Positions 1 to 7,149 of a DNA stretch of 64,000 nucleotides are shown here, piece after piece. The notes below the pieces were generated by a model. The model was not told the origin of the DNA and did not search any database. It worked only from the letters and a program-made list of their open reading frames with translations. Source of the DNA: Terrirubrum flagellatum (GTDB taxonomy: Bacteria; Pseudomonadota; Alphaproteobacteria; Rhizobiales; Beijerinckiaceae); assembly GCF_022059845.1 (NCBI RefSeq), contig NZ_CP091852.1:186001-250000 (forward strand), in the 5' to 3' direction. Each line of letters starts with the position of its first letter. The stretch's first letter is position 1. Made by a program: the position numbers and the translations under genes.

Positions 1-124
1 TCGCGGCTTTCCCGGCGCCATGGTGGAGCTGATTGAAGGCTCGCCCGGCATGCGGCGTTTCCTCGATCGCGTGAAAACGCAGGCGCGGGAGTGGGACGGT
101 CGCGAGCCGGTTCGCATGCTGTGA
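1..124 (+). CDS. C-terminal fragment of an unidentified protein (5' end outside window)
   Basis: The frame starting at base 2 is open from the window edge to the TGA at 122-124 and gives 40 residues ending in EPVRML. Codon choice (GCG, CGC, GGC) matches the neighbouring genes, so it is probably the tail of a real gene transcribed toward the ferredoxin 27 bases downstream. The fragment is too short to place in a family. Being just upstream of the ferredoxin, it may belong to the same oxygenase/catabolic operon, but this is inference only. Confidence 0.5.
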   Translation, partial: RGFPGAMVELIEGSPGMRRFLDRVKTQAREWDGREPVRML

Positions 125-151
125 GCGCGCGGGACAAGGGATGAAACAGGA

Positions 152-469
152 ATGCCGGTGATCATCGCAACCGACAGGGCGGGGCAGGTTCACGAGGTGA
201 ATGCTGAAACCGGCGTGTCGCTGATGGAGAATCTGAAATTCAAGGGCAGCCTCGACATCGCGGCGATCTGCGGCGGCTCCTGCGCTTGCGCCACCTGTCA
301 TGTCTATGTCGCCGAGGATTGGCTGGAGCGGTTGGAGCCCGCCGATGGATCGGAGCAGGAGCTGGTGAGCGAGTCCCTGCATCACCGGCCGCAATCGCGC
401 TTGAGCTGCCAGATCAGGGTGTCGGATGAACTTGACGGGCTTCGGGTGACGCTCGCGCCCGAGGACTGA
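152..469 (+). CDS. [2Fe-2S] ferredoxin, adrenodoxin/putidaredoxin type
   Basis: A 105-residue soluble electron carrier. The cluster ligands are visible as C40-x5-C46-x2-C49 followed by C86, and the motif around them (CGGSCACATCHVYV) is almost that of putidaredoxin. C44 is an extra cysteine between the first two ligands. Family members pass single electrons from an NAD(P)H reductase to a cytochrome P450 or a Rieske oxygenase. The nearest oxygenase is the Rieske alpha subunit at 4188, so that is the likely client. No ferredoxin reductase is seen in the window. The start is the ATG at 152; the preceding gene fragment ends 27 bases upstream, so co-transcription is likely. Confidence 0.9.
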   Translation: MPVIIATDRAGQVHEVNAETGVSLMENLKFKGSLDIAAICGGSCACATCHVYVAEDWLERLEPADGSEQELVSESLHHRPQSRLSCQIRVSDELDGLRVTLAPED

Positions 470-508
470 TCGCGGGCGTACACAAAGGCAAAGTCGCGCG
501 CCGCTTTC

Positions 509-538
509 TTGTATACTTTGAAGCCAGAAAATTATAAC
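509..538 (+). promoter_or_regulatory. Candidate promoter with TTGTAT half-site ahead of the CoA-transferase
   Basis: The 94-base gap between the ferredoxin and the CoA-transferase holds TTGTAT at 509-514 (within TTGTATAC) and TATAAC at 533-538, separated by 18 bases. This is a reasonable sigma-70 arrangement. The TTGTATA core also occurs near other catabolic transcription units in the window (8364-8392, 12712-12725, 12962-12968), so it may be a regulator half-site overlapping the -35. Sequence match only. Confidence 0.4.
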
Positions 539-563
539 GGTAGCCGACGCTGGGAACATTGAC

Positions 564-1844
564 GTGCAGGACCGCCTTTCTCATCCGGCAGCGACCTCGG
601 ACGCCTCCGCAGCGCCCGGGAAGATGGCCGCGCTGGACGGGCTCAGGGTTCTCGATCTTACGCGGGTGATCGCGGGACCGCTGGCCGGCCAGACGCTGGC
701 TGATCTCGGCGCTGACGTGATCAAGATCGAGCGTCGCGAGGGCGGCGAGGATCTCCGCTCGCTCGGGCCACCCTGGCTCAAGGACAAGCATGGCGCGGAC
801 AGCGAGGAGTCGACTTATTTTCAGGCGGCCAATCGCGGCAAGCGCTCGCTGACGCTCGATTTCTCGAAACCGCAGGGCGCCGAAATCCTGAAGCGGTTGG
901 CGGCGAAAGCGGACGTGCTGCTGGAGAATTTTCGCACCGGCACGCTGGCGCGTTACGGCCTCGGTTATTCCGATCTTGCGGCGATCAATCCCAGACTGAT
1001 CTATTGTTCAATCACGGGGTTCGGACAGGAAGGCCCTTACGCCGACCGCTCCGGCTATGATTATCTCGTGCAGGCCATGGGTGGACTGATGTCGATCAAC
1101 GGACATCCCGACGGACATGCGGGCGAGGGCCCGATGCGCGTTGGCGTGCCGATCGCCGACATCTGCACCGGCAATAACGCGACGATCGCAATCCTCGCCG
1201 CGCTCTTGCATCGTGAGAAGAGCGGCGAAGGCCAGCATATCGACATAGCCCTGTTCGACTCGCAGGTCGCGATCCTGATGAATGTGCTTGCGGCCTGGTT
1301 GAATGGCGGGTCGATCCTGCCGCGCACCGGGAATGATCATCCGACCGCCGTGCCGAACGGGATTTTCCCAACGGCGGATGGCTTTATCCTGATCTCGACT
1401 TTCAACGACCGCGAATTCGCGCGCGTCGCGGAAGCGATGGGCCATCCGGAATGGGCGCGCGATCCGCGCTTCCTGCGCTCGCGCGATCGCGTCGAGCATC
1501 GCGCGGCTTTGGTTGACGCCATGTCGGATGCGCTGCGCAGCGCGGGCCGGGCCGAATGGATGGAGCGCTTCAACGCCGCCAAGATTTCCTGCGGCCCGAT
1601 CAACACGATGGCTGATATCGAGAGCGATCCGCAGATCGCAGCGCGCGGCATGATCGTGTCGATGAAGCATCCCGGCAAGGGCGATGTGCGGATGGCCGGC
1701 AGCCCGTTGAAATTCTCGGCCACGCCGGTCAGTTATCGCAGGGCGCCGCCGCTCGCCGGCGAACATACCGACGAGATTCTGATGGAGCAGCTTGGCCTCG
1801 GGCAGGCTGAGGTCGAGGCGCTGCGTAGCGCCGAGATCGTGTAG
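564..1844 (+). CDS. CaiB/BaiF class III CoA-transferase
   Basis: Moves CoA between a CoA thioester donor and a free carboxylic acid, an ATP-independent way to activate a substrate. The N-terminal block LDGLRVLDLTRVIAGPLAG and the LGADVIKIE strand are hallmarks of the family, and the expected catalytic Asp lies in PIADICTG (about residue 199). Length of about 406-426 residues is normal. The GTG at 564 gives 426 residues, but the ATG at 624 (MAALDGLRVL), with GGGAAG just before it, matches the usual family N-terminus and may be the true start. It leads a block of CoA-ester genes (DUF35, thiolase-fold, SDR, MaoC), so it probably activates the pathway substrate. Confidence 0.92.
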   Translation: MQDRLSHPAATSDASAAPGKMAALDGLRVLDLTRVIAGPLAGQTLADLGADVIKIERREGGEDLRSLGPPWLKDKHGADSEESTYFQAANRGKRSLTLDFSKPQGAEILKRLAAKADVLLENFRTGTLARYGLGYSDLAAINPRLIYCSITGFGQEGPYADRSGYDYLVQAMGGLMSINGHPDGHAGEGPMRVGVPIADICTGNNATIAILAALLHREKSGEGQHIDIALFDSQVAILMNVLAAWLNGGSILPRTGNDHPTAVPNGIFPTADGFILISTFNDREFARVAEAMGHPEWARDPRFLRSRDRVEHRAALVDAMSDALRSAGRAEWMERFNAAKISCGPINTMADIESDPQIAARGMIVSMKHPGKGDVRMAGSPLKFSATPVSYRRAPPLAGEHTDEILMEQLGLGQAEVEALRSAEIV

Positions 1845-1853
1845 CTTGGCGAC

Positions 1854-2237
1854 ATGGCGATGGACGAGCAAACTGCTGTCGGTCCGGCGCAGCAATTCCG
1901 CCGCTTTCTGGCGGAGGGGCGCTTCATGCTGCAACGCTCGCGGCGGACAGGCCAATGCTTCTTCTATCCCCGCATCTGCGAGCCAACCACGGGCAACACC
2001 GATCTCGAATGGATTCTCGCGTCTGGGAGAGGGCGCGTTCATGCGACGACGGTGATGCGCCCGAAACCGCCCGGGCAGCCTTACAATGTCGCGCTGATCG
2101 ATCTCGCTGAAGGGCCACGCATGATGTCGCGCGTCGAAGGCGTCGCGCCTGAGAAAGTCGCGATCGGCATGGACGTCGCAGCCTCGATCGTTCGCGAAGG
2201 CGATGAGCCAATCGTCATTTTCAAGCCGGCGCCATGA
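1854..2237 (+). CDS. DUF35 / OB-fold acyl-CoA-associated protein (ChsH2/BbsA-like)
   Basis: A 127-residue protein with the DUF35 layout: a short N-terminal segment (about residues 13-45, including FYPR) and a C-terminal OB-fold that ends near residue 124. Family members are obligate partners of thiolase-fold enzymes, for example ChsH2 with the steroid aldolase Ltp2, and BbsA with BbsB. The usual rubredoxin-like zinc ribbon is degenerate: only two cysteines remain (QCFFYPRIC) instead of four. The gene overlaps the thiolase-fold gene by four bases (ATGA), which strongly suggests that the two proteins form one complex. Start at 1854; a second in-frame ATG is at 1860. Confidence 0.82.
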   Translation: MAMDEQTAVGPAQQFRRFLAEGRFMLQRSRRTGQCFFYPRICEPTTGNTDLEWILASGRGRVHATTVMRPKPPGQPYNVALIDLAEGPRMMSRVEGVAPEKVAIGMDVAASIVREGDEPIVIFKPAP

Positions 2238-3385
2238 GAGAGTCGCTTCGCGGCAGAACGGCGATCGTGGGCGCGGCGACCTGCGGCATCGGCGAGGCGC
2301 CGGGATTCGAACCGATCGATCTCGCCGCGCAGGCGAGCCTTCTGGCGCTGGCCGATGCGGGCCTTGCGCTCAAGGATGTCGACGGCCTCTTCCTCTGCCT
2401 GCCAACTGACATGCTTTCCGGCCTCGCCTTCGCCGAATATCTCGGCGTGCAACCGAAGCTGACCGACAACAATCGCACGGGCGGATCATCCTTCCTCACC
2501 CATACGGTCTGGGCGGCGCTCGCGCTTGACGCGGGTCTCTGTGATGTCGCGCTGATCGCCTATGGCGGCAATCAGCGCACGGCCTCGGGAAAGCTCGTTT
2601 CCGCCTTCGCGAATTCGACCTATGAATCCGTCTATCGCCCGGTGATGCCGATCGCGGGCTATGCGCTCGCAGCCTCACGCTACATGCATGAATATGGCGC
2701 GACCCGCGAACATCTCGCCCATGTCGCCGTCGCTGCGCGCGAATGGGCGAAACTCAATCCGGAAGCCTTCGCGCGCGACGATCTCACCATCGCGCAATGC
2801 CTGTCGGCGCGCATGGTCGCCGATCCCCTCGGCGTGCGCGACTGCTGCCTCGTCACCGATGGCGCAGCGGCGATCGTGATGACGCGCGCCGATCGCGCGC
2901 GCGATTTGCGCCGGAAGCCTGTCTATCTTCTCGGATCGGGATCGGCGATCACCCACAAGGAGATCGCCAACATGCCCGATCTCACAATCACCGGCGCGCG
3001 CGAATCCGGCGCGCGCGCCTATGCCGAGGCGCGCGTGTCGCCGCGCGATGTCGATGTCGTCGAACTCTATGACGCCTTCACCATCAACACGATCCTGTTC
3101 CTTGAAGATCTCGGCTTCTGCGCGAAAGGCGAGGGTGGGCCCTTCGTCGCCAGCGGCGCGATCGCGCCGGGCGGAGAGCTGCCCGTGAACACGAATGGCG
3201 GCGGCCTGTCCTGCGTTCATCCCGGCATGTACGGTCTTTTCACGATCGTTGAGGCGGCGCGCCAGTTGCGTGGCGAAGCGGGCGCGCGGCAGGTCGCCAA
3301 TGCGCGCATCGCCTTGTGTCATGGCAATGGCGGCGTGTTCTCGAGCCAGGCGACGAATATCCTGGGAATCGCGGAAACGCTTTAG
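2234..3385 (+). CDS. Thiolase-fold enzyme, SCP2/Ltp2-like, probable aldolase or thiolase partner of DUF35
   Basis: A 383-residue protein of the lipid-transfer-protein (SCP2-type) thiolase superfamily. N- and C-terminal thiolase halves are visible, and the C-terminal catalytic motif appears as CHGNGG near residue 360. The position of the nucleophilic Cys of ordinary thiolases carries Ser (GGSSF, residues 83-87), as in the Ltp2-like group, in which some members catalyse retro-aldol rather than thiolytic cleavage. With the DUF35 protein encoded just upstream (four-base overlap), the likely role is C-C cleavage of a CoA-bound side chain. Substrate unknown. A simple beta-ketothiolase is less likely because the Cys is missing. 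Confidence 0.85.
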   Translation: MRESLRGRTAIVGAATCGIGEAPGFEPIDLAAQASLLALADAGLALKDVDGLFLCLPTDMLSGLAFAEYLGVQPKLTDNNRTGGSSFLTHTVWAALALDAGLCDVALIAYGGNQRTASGKLVSAFANSTYESVYRPVMPIAGYALAASRYMHEYGATREHLAHVAVAAREWAKLNPEAFARDDLTIAQCLSARMVADPLGVRDCCLVTDGAAAIVMTRADRARDLRRKPVYLLGSGSAITHKEIANMPDLTITGARESGARAYAEARVSPRDVDVVELYDAFTINTILFLEDLGFCAKGEGGPFVASGAIAPGGELPVNTNGGGLSCVHPGMYGLFTIVEAARQLRGEAGARQVANARIALCHGNGGVFSSQATNILGIAETL

Positions 3386-3405
3386 GTTTTCGCCGGAGCT
3401 GCGGA

Positions 3406-4167
3406 ATGGACCTGCAACTGAAGGGCAAGAAGGCGATCGTGACCGGCGGCACCCGCGGCATCGGGCGGCGCGTCGCCGAGCGGCTCGCCGACGAAGGTTG
3501 CGACGTCGCGATTTGCGCCCGCAATGACGTTCTTGTTGAAGAGACGGTGAAAGCCTTGGAATCGCGTGGCGTGCGCGCCTTCGGACGTGCGCTGCATGTG
3601 AAGAACGCCGACGCCTATCGCGGTTTTCTCGAAGCCTCCTGCGATTTTCTCGGCGGTCTCGACATTCTCATCCTCAATGTCAGCGCCGGCGGCGGCATGG
3701 ACAGCGAGAAGAACTGGAATCGCAATTTCGATGTCGATGTCATGAGTGTGGTGCGCGGCGTCGAGACGACGCTGCCCTGGCTGAAGAAATCTCCGGCGGC
3801 TTCGATCGTGATGACCGGCACGATGGCGGCGCGCGAGACCTTCGTCGCGCCCATGGCGTACAATTCATTGAAGGCCGCGATTGTCGCCTATTCGCAGCAG
3901 CTCGCCCAGCAGCTCATCAAGCGCAACATCCGCGTCAATTGCGTGTCGCCGGGGCCGACGATCTTCGAGGGCAGCGCGTGGGAGATGGTGCAGCTGGCGA
4001 GTCCGCGCACTTACAACAGCGTCATCCGCAAGCATCCGGCGCGCCGCATGGCGACGGCGGATGAGATCGCGAACTGCATTCTGTTCATCGCAAGCCCCGC
4101 GGCGAGCTGGGTCGTCGGCGTCGATTTTCTCGCCGATGGCGGCTTCACCAAGGGCGTGCATTTCTAG
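3406..4167 (+). CDS. Short-chain dehydrogenase/reductase (SDR)
   Basis: A 253-residue NAD(P)-dependent oxidoreductase. The Rossmann motif TGGTRGIG is at residues 14-21 and the catalytic Tyr/Lys pair is in YNSLK. The residue 13 before the Tyr, usually Ser, is Thr (GTMAARE), a tolerated replacement. The C-terminus has the usual FLADGGFTKG pattern. Start chosen at the ATG at 3406, just after the thiolase-fold stop; an open frame extends further upstream inside that gene but lacks family similarity. It sits 20 bases before the Rieske oxygenase and could oxidise a hydroxyacyl-CoA or a cis-diol product. Substrate cannot be read from sequence. Confidence 0.9.
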   Translation: MDLQLKGKKAIVTGGTRGIGRRVAERLADEGCDVAICARNDVLVEETVKALESRGVRAFGRALHVKNADAYRGFLEASCDFLGGLDILILNVSAGGGMDSEKNWNRNFDVDVMSVVRGVETTLPWLKKSPAASIVMTGTMAARETFVAPMAYNSLKAAIVAYSQQLAQQLIKRNIRVNCVSPGPTIFEGSAWEMVQLASPRTYNSVIRKHPARRMATADEIANCILFIASPAASWVVGVDFLADGGFTKGVHF

Positions 4168-4187
4168 GGCGGGAACGGGAGACAGCC

Positions 4188-5465
4188 ATGGGCATCGAAC
4201 GGATCAAGCCGACCGACTTCACGCAGACGCCTGTCGAGAAGGCGCCGACCCCGGATCTCGGTCACGGGCTGATCGCAAAAGAGCGCTATATCTCGAAAGA
4301 ATTCATGCAGCGGGAGTGGGATCATCTCTGGACCAAGGTCTGGCTGATGGGCTGCAACGAGCAGCAGATTCCGGAGCCCGGCGACTATCTCACGACCGAA
4401 ATTGGCCGCGAGTCGATTCTGCTCGTGCGCCAGCCGGATCGCCGCGTGCGCGCTTTCTACAATGTCTGTCAGCATCGCGGCAACAGGTTGATGGTCGGGC
4501 GCGGCAACGCGTCGACCTTCAAATGCGACTATCACCATTGGGAATACAAGCTCGACGGCGACTATTATCGCATTCCCGATCTCGAAACCTTTCCGCAAGG
4601 CATGCCCTGCGGGGGCTTAAAGGAAATTCCCTGCGATCTCTGGGGGAGCTTCGTCTGGTTCAGCCTCAACCCCGATGTCGGGCCGCTGAAAGACTATATG
4701 CATCCGCTCGCGGAGCATCTCGACCCGTATCATCTCGACCGCATGGTGATGATCCGCGACTATACGGTTGAATGGGATTGCAACTGGAAAACCTCGGTCG
4801 ACGCCTTCAATGAATCCTACCATGTGCAGGGCATTCACCCGCAGCTTCTCTATTATCTCGACGATTACGACATCCAGATCGACTGCTATGACAGGCATTC
4901 GCGTTATCTCATTCCTTTCGCGACGATCAGCCACCGCGTGCGCGAGACGACGGAGATTCCGCCGCTCATCAAGCACATCATGAAGGAGGCGGGCATGGAC
5001 CCGGCCGAATTCGACGGCCGCGTGCCTGACGTCAGGCGCGCCGTCGCGCGATGGAAGCGCGAACACGGCCCGAAGGACGGGCTCGATTACTCAGATCTGA
5101 ACGACGACCAACTCACTGACGACTATCACTATCTCGTCTTCCCGAACGTGTCGCTCAACGTTCATGCGGATGATCTCATGCTGTTCCGGCAACGGCCGCA
5201 TCCGACCGACCCGGACAAGATGTTTTATGATCTCCAGAACTACCGGCTTCTGAAGAAGGATGAGGAAAAACCAAAGCCGCCGCCGCACGAGCATTTCTGT
5301 CATGGCGAGAAGTCGCTTGGCCTCGTGCTCGACCAGGACGCCTACAATCTGCCCGGCGTGCAGCGCGGCATGCATTCGGAAGGTTTTCCGGGCCTGTTCA
5401 TTGGCGATCAGGAGTTGCGCATCCGCCATTTCCACAAGGTGATCGATGACTATCTCAAGCGATAG
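4188..5465 (+). CDS. Rieske non-heme iron oxygenase, alpha (catalytic) subunit
   Basis: A 425-residue ring-hydroxylating-type oxygenase. The N-terminal Rieske domain has the [2Fe-2S] ligands C94-x-H96 and C113-x2-H116. The C-terminal domain carries the mononuclear iron motif NESYHVQGIHP with H212 and H217. The acidic residue bridging Rieske centre and iron is Glu209 rather than the usual Asp, as reported for carnitine monooxygenase CntA. No beta subunit is encoded nearby, so an alpha-only oligomer is expected. Electrons could come from the ferredoxin at 152 or the Rieske ferredoxin at 6683. The start follows GGGAGA, and the 3' end overlaps the MaoC gene by 20 bases. Aromatic hydroxylation or N/O-demethylation are both possible. 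Confidence 0.93.
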   Translation: MGIERIKPTDFTQTPVEKAPTPDLGHGLIAKERYISKEFMQREWDHLWTKVWLMGCNEQQIPEPGDYLTTEIGRESILLVRQPDRRVRAFYNVCQHRGNRLMVGRGNASTFKCDYHHWEYKLDGDYYRIPDLETFPQGMPCGGLKEIPCDLWGSFVWFSLNPDVGPLKDYMHPLAEHLDPYHLDRMVMIRDYTVEWDCNWKTSVDAFNESYHVQGIHPQLLYYLDDYDIQIDCYDRHSRYLIPFATISHRVRETTEIPPLIKHIMKEAGMDPAEFDGRVPDVRRAVARWKREHGPKDGLDYSDLNDDQLTDDYHYLVFPNVSLNVHADDLMLFRQRPHPTDPDKMFYDLQNYRLLKKDEEKPKPPPHEHFCHGEKSLGLVLDQDAYNLPGVQRGMHSEGFPGLFIGDQELRIRHFHKVIDDYLKR

Positions 5466-5940
5466 CGAGCGAGGCGGTTTCAGCGGCGACCTCCCTTCGC
5501 GCTATTGGGAGGATATCGCGGTCGGTGAAGAAACGCGGTCCGGCGCCAAGACGGTGTCGGGCGCCGACATGGTCGAATTCGCGCGCAAGTATGATCCGCA
5601 ATATTTCCACGCCGACGCCGAACTGGCGAAGAAGAGCCTGTTTGGCGGGCTCGTCGGCAGCGGCATCTACACCGCCGCGCTGTGGCGGCAGATGGATCAC
5701 GAGGTCAATGGCGATATCGCCTGGGTTTGCGGCGTCGCATGGGAGAACGTCAAATGGGCGAACCCGGTGCGGCCGGGCGATGTTCTCGTCGCGACGTCGC
5801 GCTGCATGTCGAAGCGCGAGTCGCGCAAGCGGCCTGATGTCGGCGTCGCGACGCTGCATCATGAAGTGTTGCGCGGGGATGGCGAAGTGGTGATGTCATT
5901 CGACTCCGTCGATCTCGTCTATCGCAGGCCGGCGGCCTGA
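5446..5940 (+). CDS. MaoC-like hot-dog hydratase/dehydratase
   Basis: A 164-residue single hot-dog domain protein. The hydratase-2 type motif YDPQYFHAD (Asp and His spaced as in R-specific enoyl-CoA hydratases) is near residues 49-57, and GLVGSGIYTAAL follows in the central helix. Members hydrate enoyl-CoA esters or dehydrate hydroxyacyl-CoAs. The start overlaps the oxygenase gene by 20 bases, which points to translational coupling and a shared pathway. It probably supplies the hydroxyacyl-CoA that the SDR or the aldolase pair then uses, which is inference from order only. Confidence 0.87.
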   Translation: MTISSDSERGGFSGDLPSRYWEDIAVGEETRSGAKTVSGADMVEFARKYDPQYFHADAELAKKSLFGGLVGSGIYTAALWRQMDHEVNGDIAWVCGVAWENVKWANPVRPGDVLVATSRCMSKRESRKRPDVGVATLHHEVLRGDGEVVMSFDSVDLVYRRPAA

Positions 5941-5941
5941 T

Positions 5942-6682
5942 ATGGCGGACGCGATCGATGTTCGCCTCATCGCTGGCGGAAAATATCACGATATCGATTA
6001 TGCGCGGCTGCAATTGTTGGCGCTGCTCAGCGAGCATGAACGCGCGCGCGTGCGGATCGCCGAGGATTACGGCGAAGCTGACGAACTCGCGTCTGCGGAC
6101 ATGCTTGTCACCTACACCTGCGACGTCGTGCCCTCGCAGGAGCAGATCGAGGGCCTGAAAGCGTTCCTCTCGCGCGGCAGGCGCTGGTTCGCGCTGCACG
6201 GAACCAACTCGACATTCGCAATTGAGACTGACGGCAAAGTGAAGGTTCCGCCGTTGCCGCGCGATTTCTACGAAATGCTGGGCAGCCAGTTCATGGCGCA
6301 TCCGCCCATTGGGCGCTATCGCGTGCGCAATGCGCAGCCGTCTCATCCGCTGGTCAGCGGCGTCGGCGATTTCCTCGTCGAGGACGAACATTATCTGCAG
6401 GAATATCTGCCGGGAAACGAGGTTCTGCTGACGACGCGCTTCTCCGGCTCGACCTCGCTGTTTGAGAAGGATTCATGGCCCGAGCAGGAGCATCAGGCGA
6501 TGTATCTCAGGAAGGCCCATGGCGGCGAGATCCTCTATCTCACGCTCGGCCATGCGCGGGGCCGTTACGACATGCGGCCGATCGCGGATTTCTATCCCGC
6601 GGTCGAGCGTGGCGCCTGGCAGCTTCCGGTTTTTCACGAGCTTTTGCGGCGCGGCATCCGCTGGGCGCTCGAAAAACTCTGA
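5942..6682 (+). CDS. ThuA-like (trehalose utilisation domain) protein
   Basis: A 246-residue cytosolic protein with the ThuA fold, related to class I glutamine amidotransferases. Family features are the early GGKYHDIDYAR segment, the LHGTNSTF segment, a late EDEHYLQEY strand, and the terminal LYLTLGHARGRYD block. ThuA proteins act in sugar uptake/utilisation clusters and their reaction is poorly defined. Here the gene starts one base after the MaoC stop, so it belongs to the CoA-ester/oxygenase operon rather than a sugar locus. It ends directly against the stop of the convergent Rieske ferredoxin with no spacer. Confidence 0.8.
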   Translation: MADAIDVRLIAGGKYHDIDYARLQLLALLSEHERARVRIAEDYGEADELASADMLVTYTCDVVPSQEQIEGLKAFLSRGRRWFALHGTNSTFAIETDGKVKVPPLPRDFYEMLGSQFMAHPPIGRYRVRNAQPSHPLVSGVGDFLVEDEHYLQEYLPGNEVLLTTRFSGSTSLFEKDSWPEQEHQAMYLRKAHGGEILYLTLGHARGRYDMRPIADFYPAVERGAWQLPVFHELLRRGIRWALEKL

Positions 6683-7003
6683 TCAGGCTTTGACGAGAAT
6701 GCGCGCGCCCTCACGCTTGACAGCGTAGCTCGGCAGGTTCGGGCAATTGCCGCCGAGCGAACGACCGCTCGTGAGATCGAAGCGCGCGCCATGCCTGAGA
6801 CAAGTGATCGTGCCTCCCTCCACGCGGCCGTCGCGCAGGCTGGCGAAAGCGTGCGTGCAGTTGGCGCCGAAGGCGCGCACCGTGTCGCCTTGCCGGAACA
6901 GCATCACGTCGGTTGCGCCCGCATCCACAAAGAAGACGCCGCCATCGCGAATCTGATGGAGCGCGGCGACATCCTCGTAATCGTCGGCGGATGGGCCGAT
7001 CAT
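6683..7003 (-). CDS. Rieske-type [2Fe-2S] ferredoxin
   Basis: A 106-residue soluble Rieske protein. Ligands are visible as CTH and CLRHG with the normal spacing (Cys-x-His, about 16 residues, Cys-x2-His). Small Rieske ferredoxins donate electrons to Rieske oxygenases. It is on the opposite strand to the oxygenase operon and its TGA directly abuts the ThuA stop. The window therefore offers two different ferredoxin types for one oxygenase. The start is 7003 (MIGPSADDYE). Confidence 0.9.
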   Translation of the reverse strand: MIGPSADDYEDVAALHQIRDGGVFFVDAGATDVMLFRQGDTVRAFGANCTHAFASLRDGRVEGGTITCLRHGARFDLTSGRSLGGNCPNLPSYAVKREGARILVKA

Positions 7004-7019
7004 CGCGTGATCCTTTTCA

Positions 7020-7121
7020 CGTCATTCCGGGGCGCGCGGGACGCGCGAGCCCGGAATCCATAGCATAACGCCAACTGCGCGATGGATCCCGGGCCCGCGC
7101 TGCGCGCGTCCCGGGATGACG
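7020..7121. repeat. Palindromic intergenic repeat (REP/BIME-like)
   Basis: The gap between the Rieske ferredoxin and the acyl-CoA dehydrogenase holds an imperfect inverted repeat. The left arm begins CGTCATTCCGGG at 7020 and the right arm ends CCCGGGATGACG at 7121. Between them are GAGCCCGGAATCCATA and ATGGATCCCGGGCCC, which also pair. This layout is familiar from dispersed intergenic repeats of Hyphomicrobiales. It may act as a transcript stabiliser or a terminator. No other copy was found in this window. Confidence 0.75.
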
Positions 7122-7149
7122 GCGAAGAGGCGGTCCGGAATCATTTGTT

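Noticed and set aside
1008-2042. A 344-residue minus-strand frame opposite the CoA-transferase
   Set aside because: It covers parts of two recognised plus-strand genes and has no recognisable motif.
2297-2306. A TTCGAACC-like sequence resembling a tRNA T-loop
   Set aside because: It is within the thiolase-fold coding sequence, and no acceptor or anticodon arms surround it.
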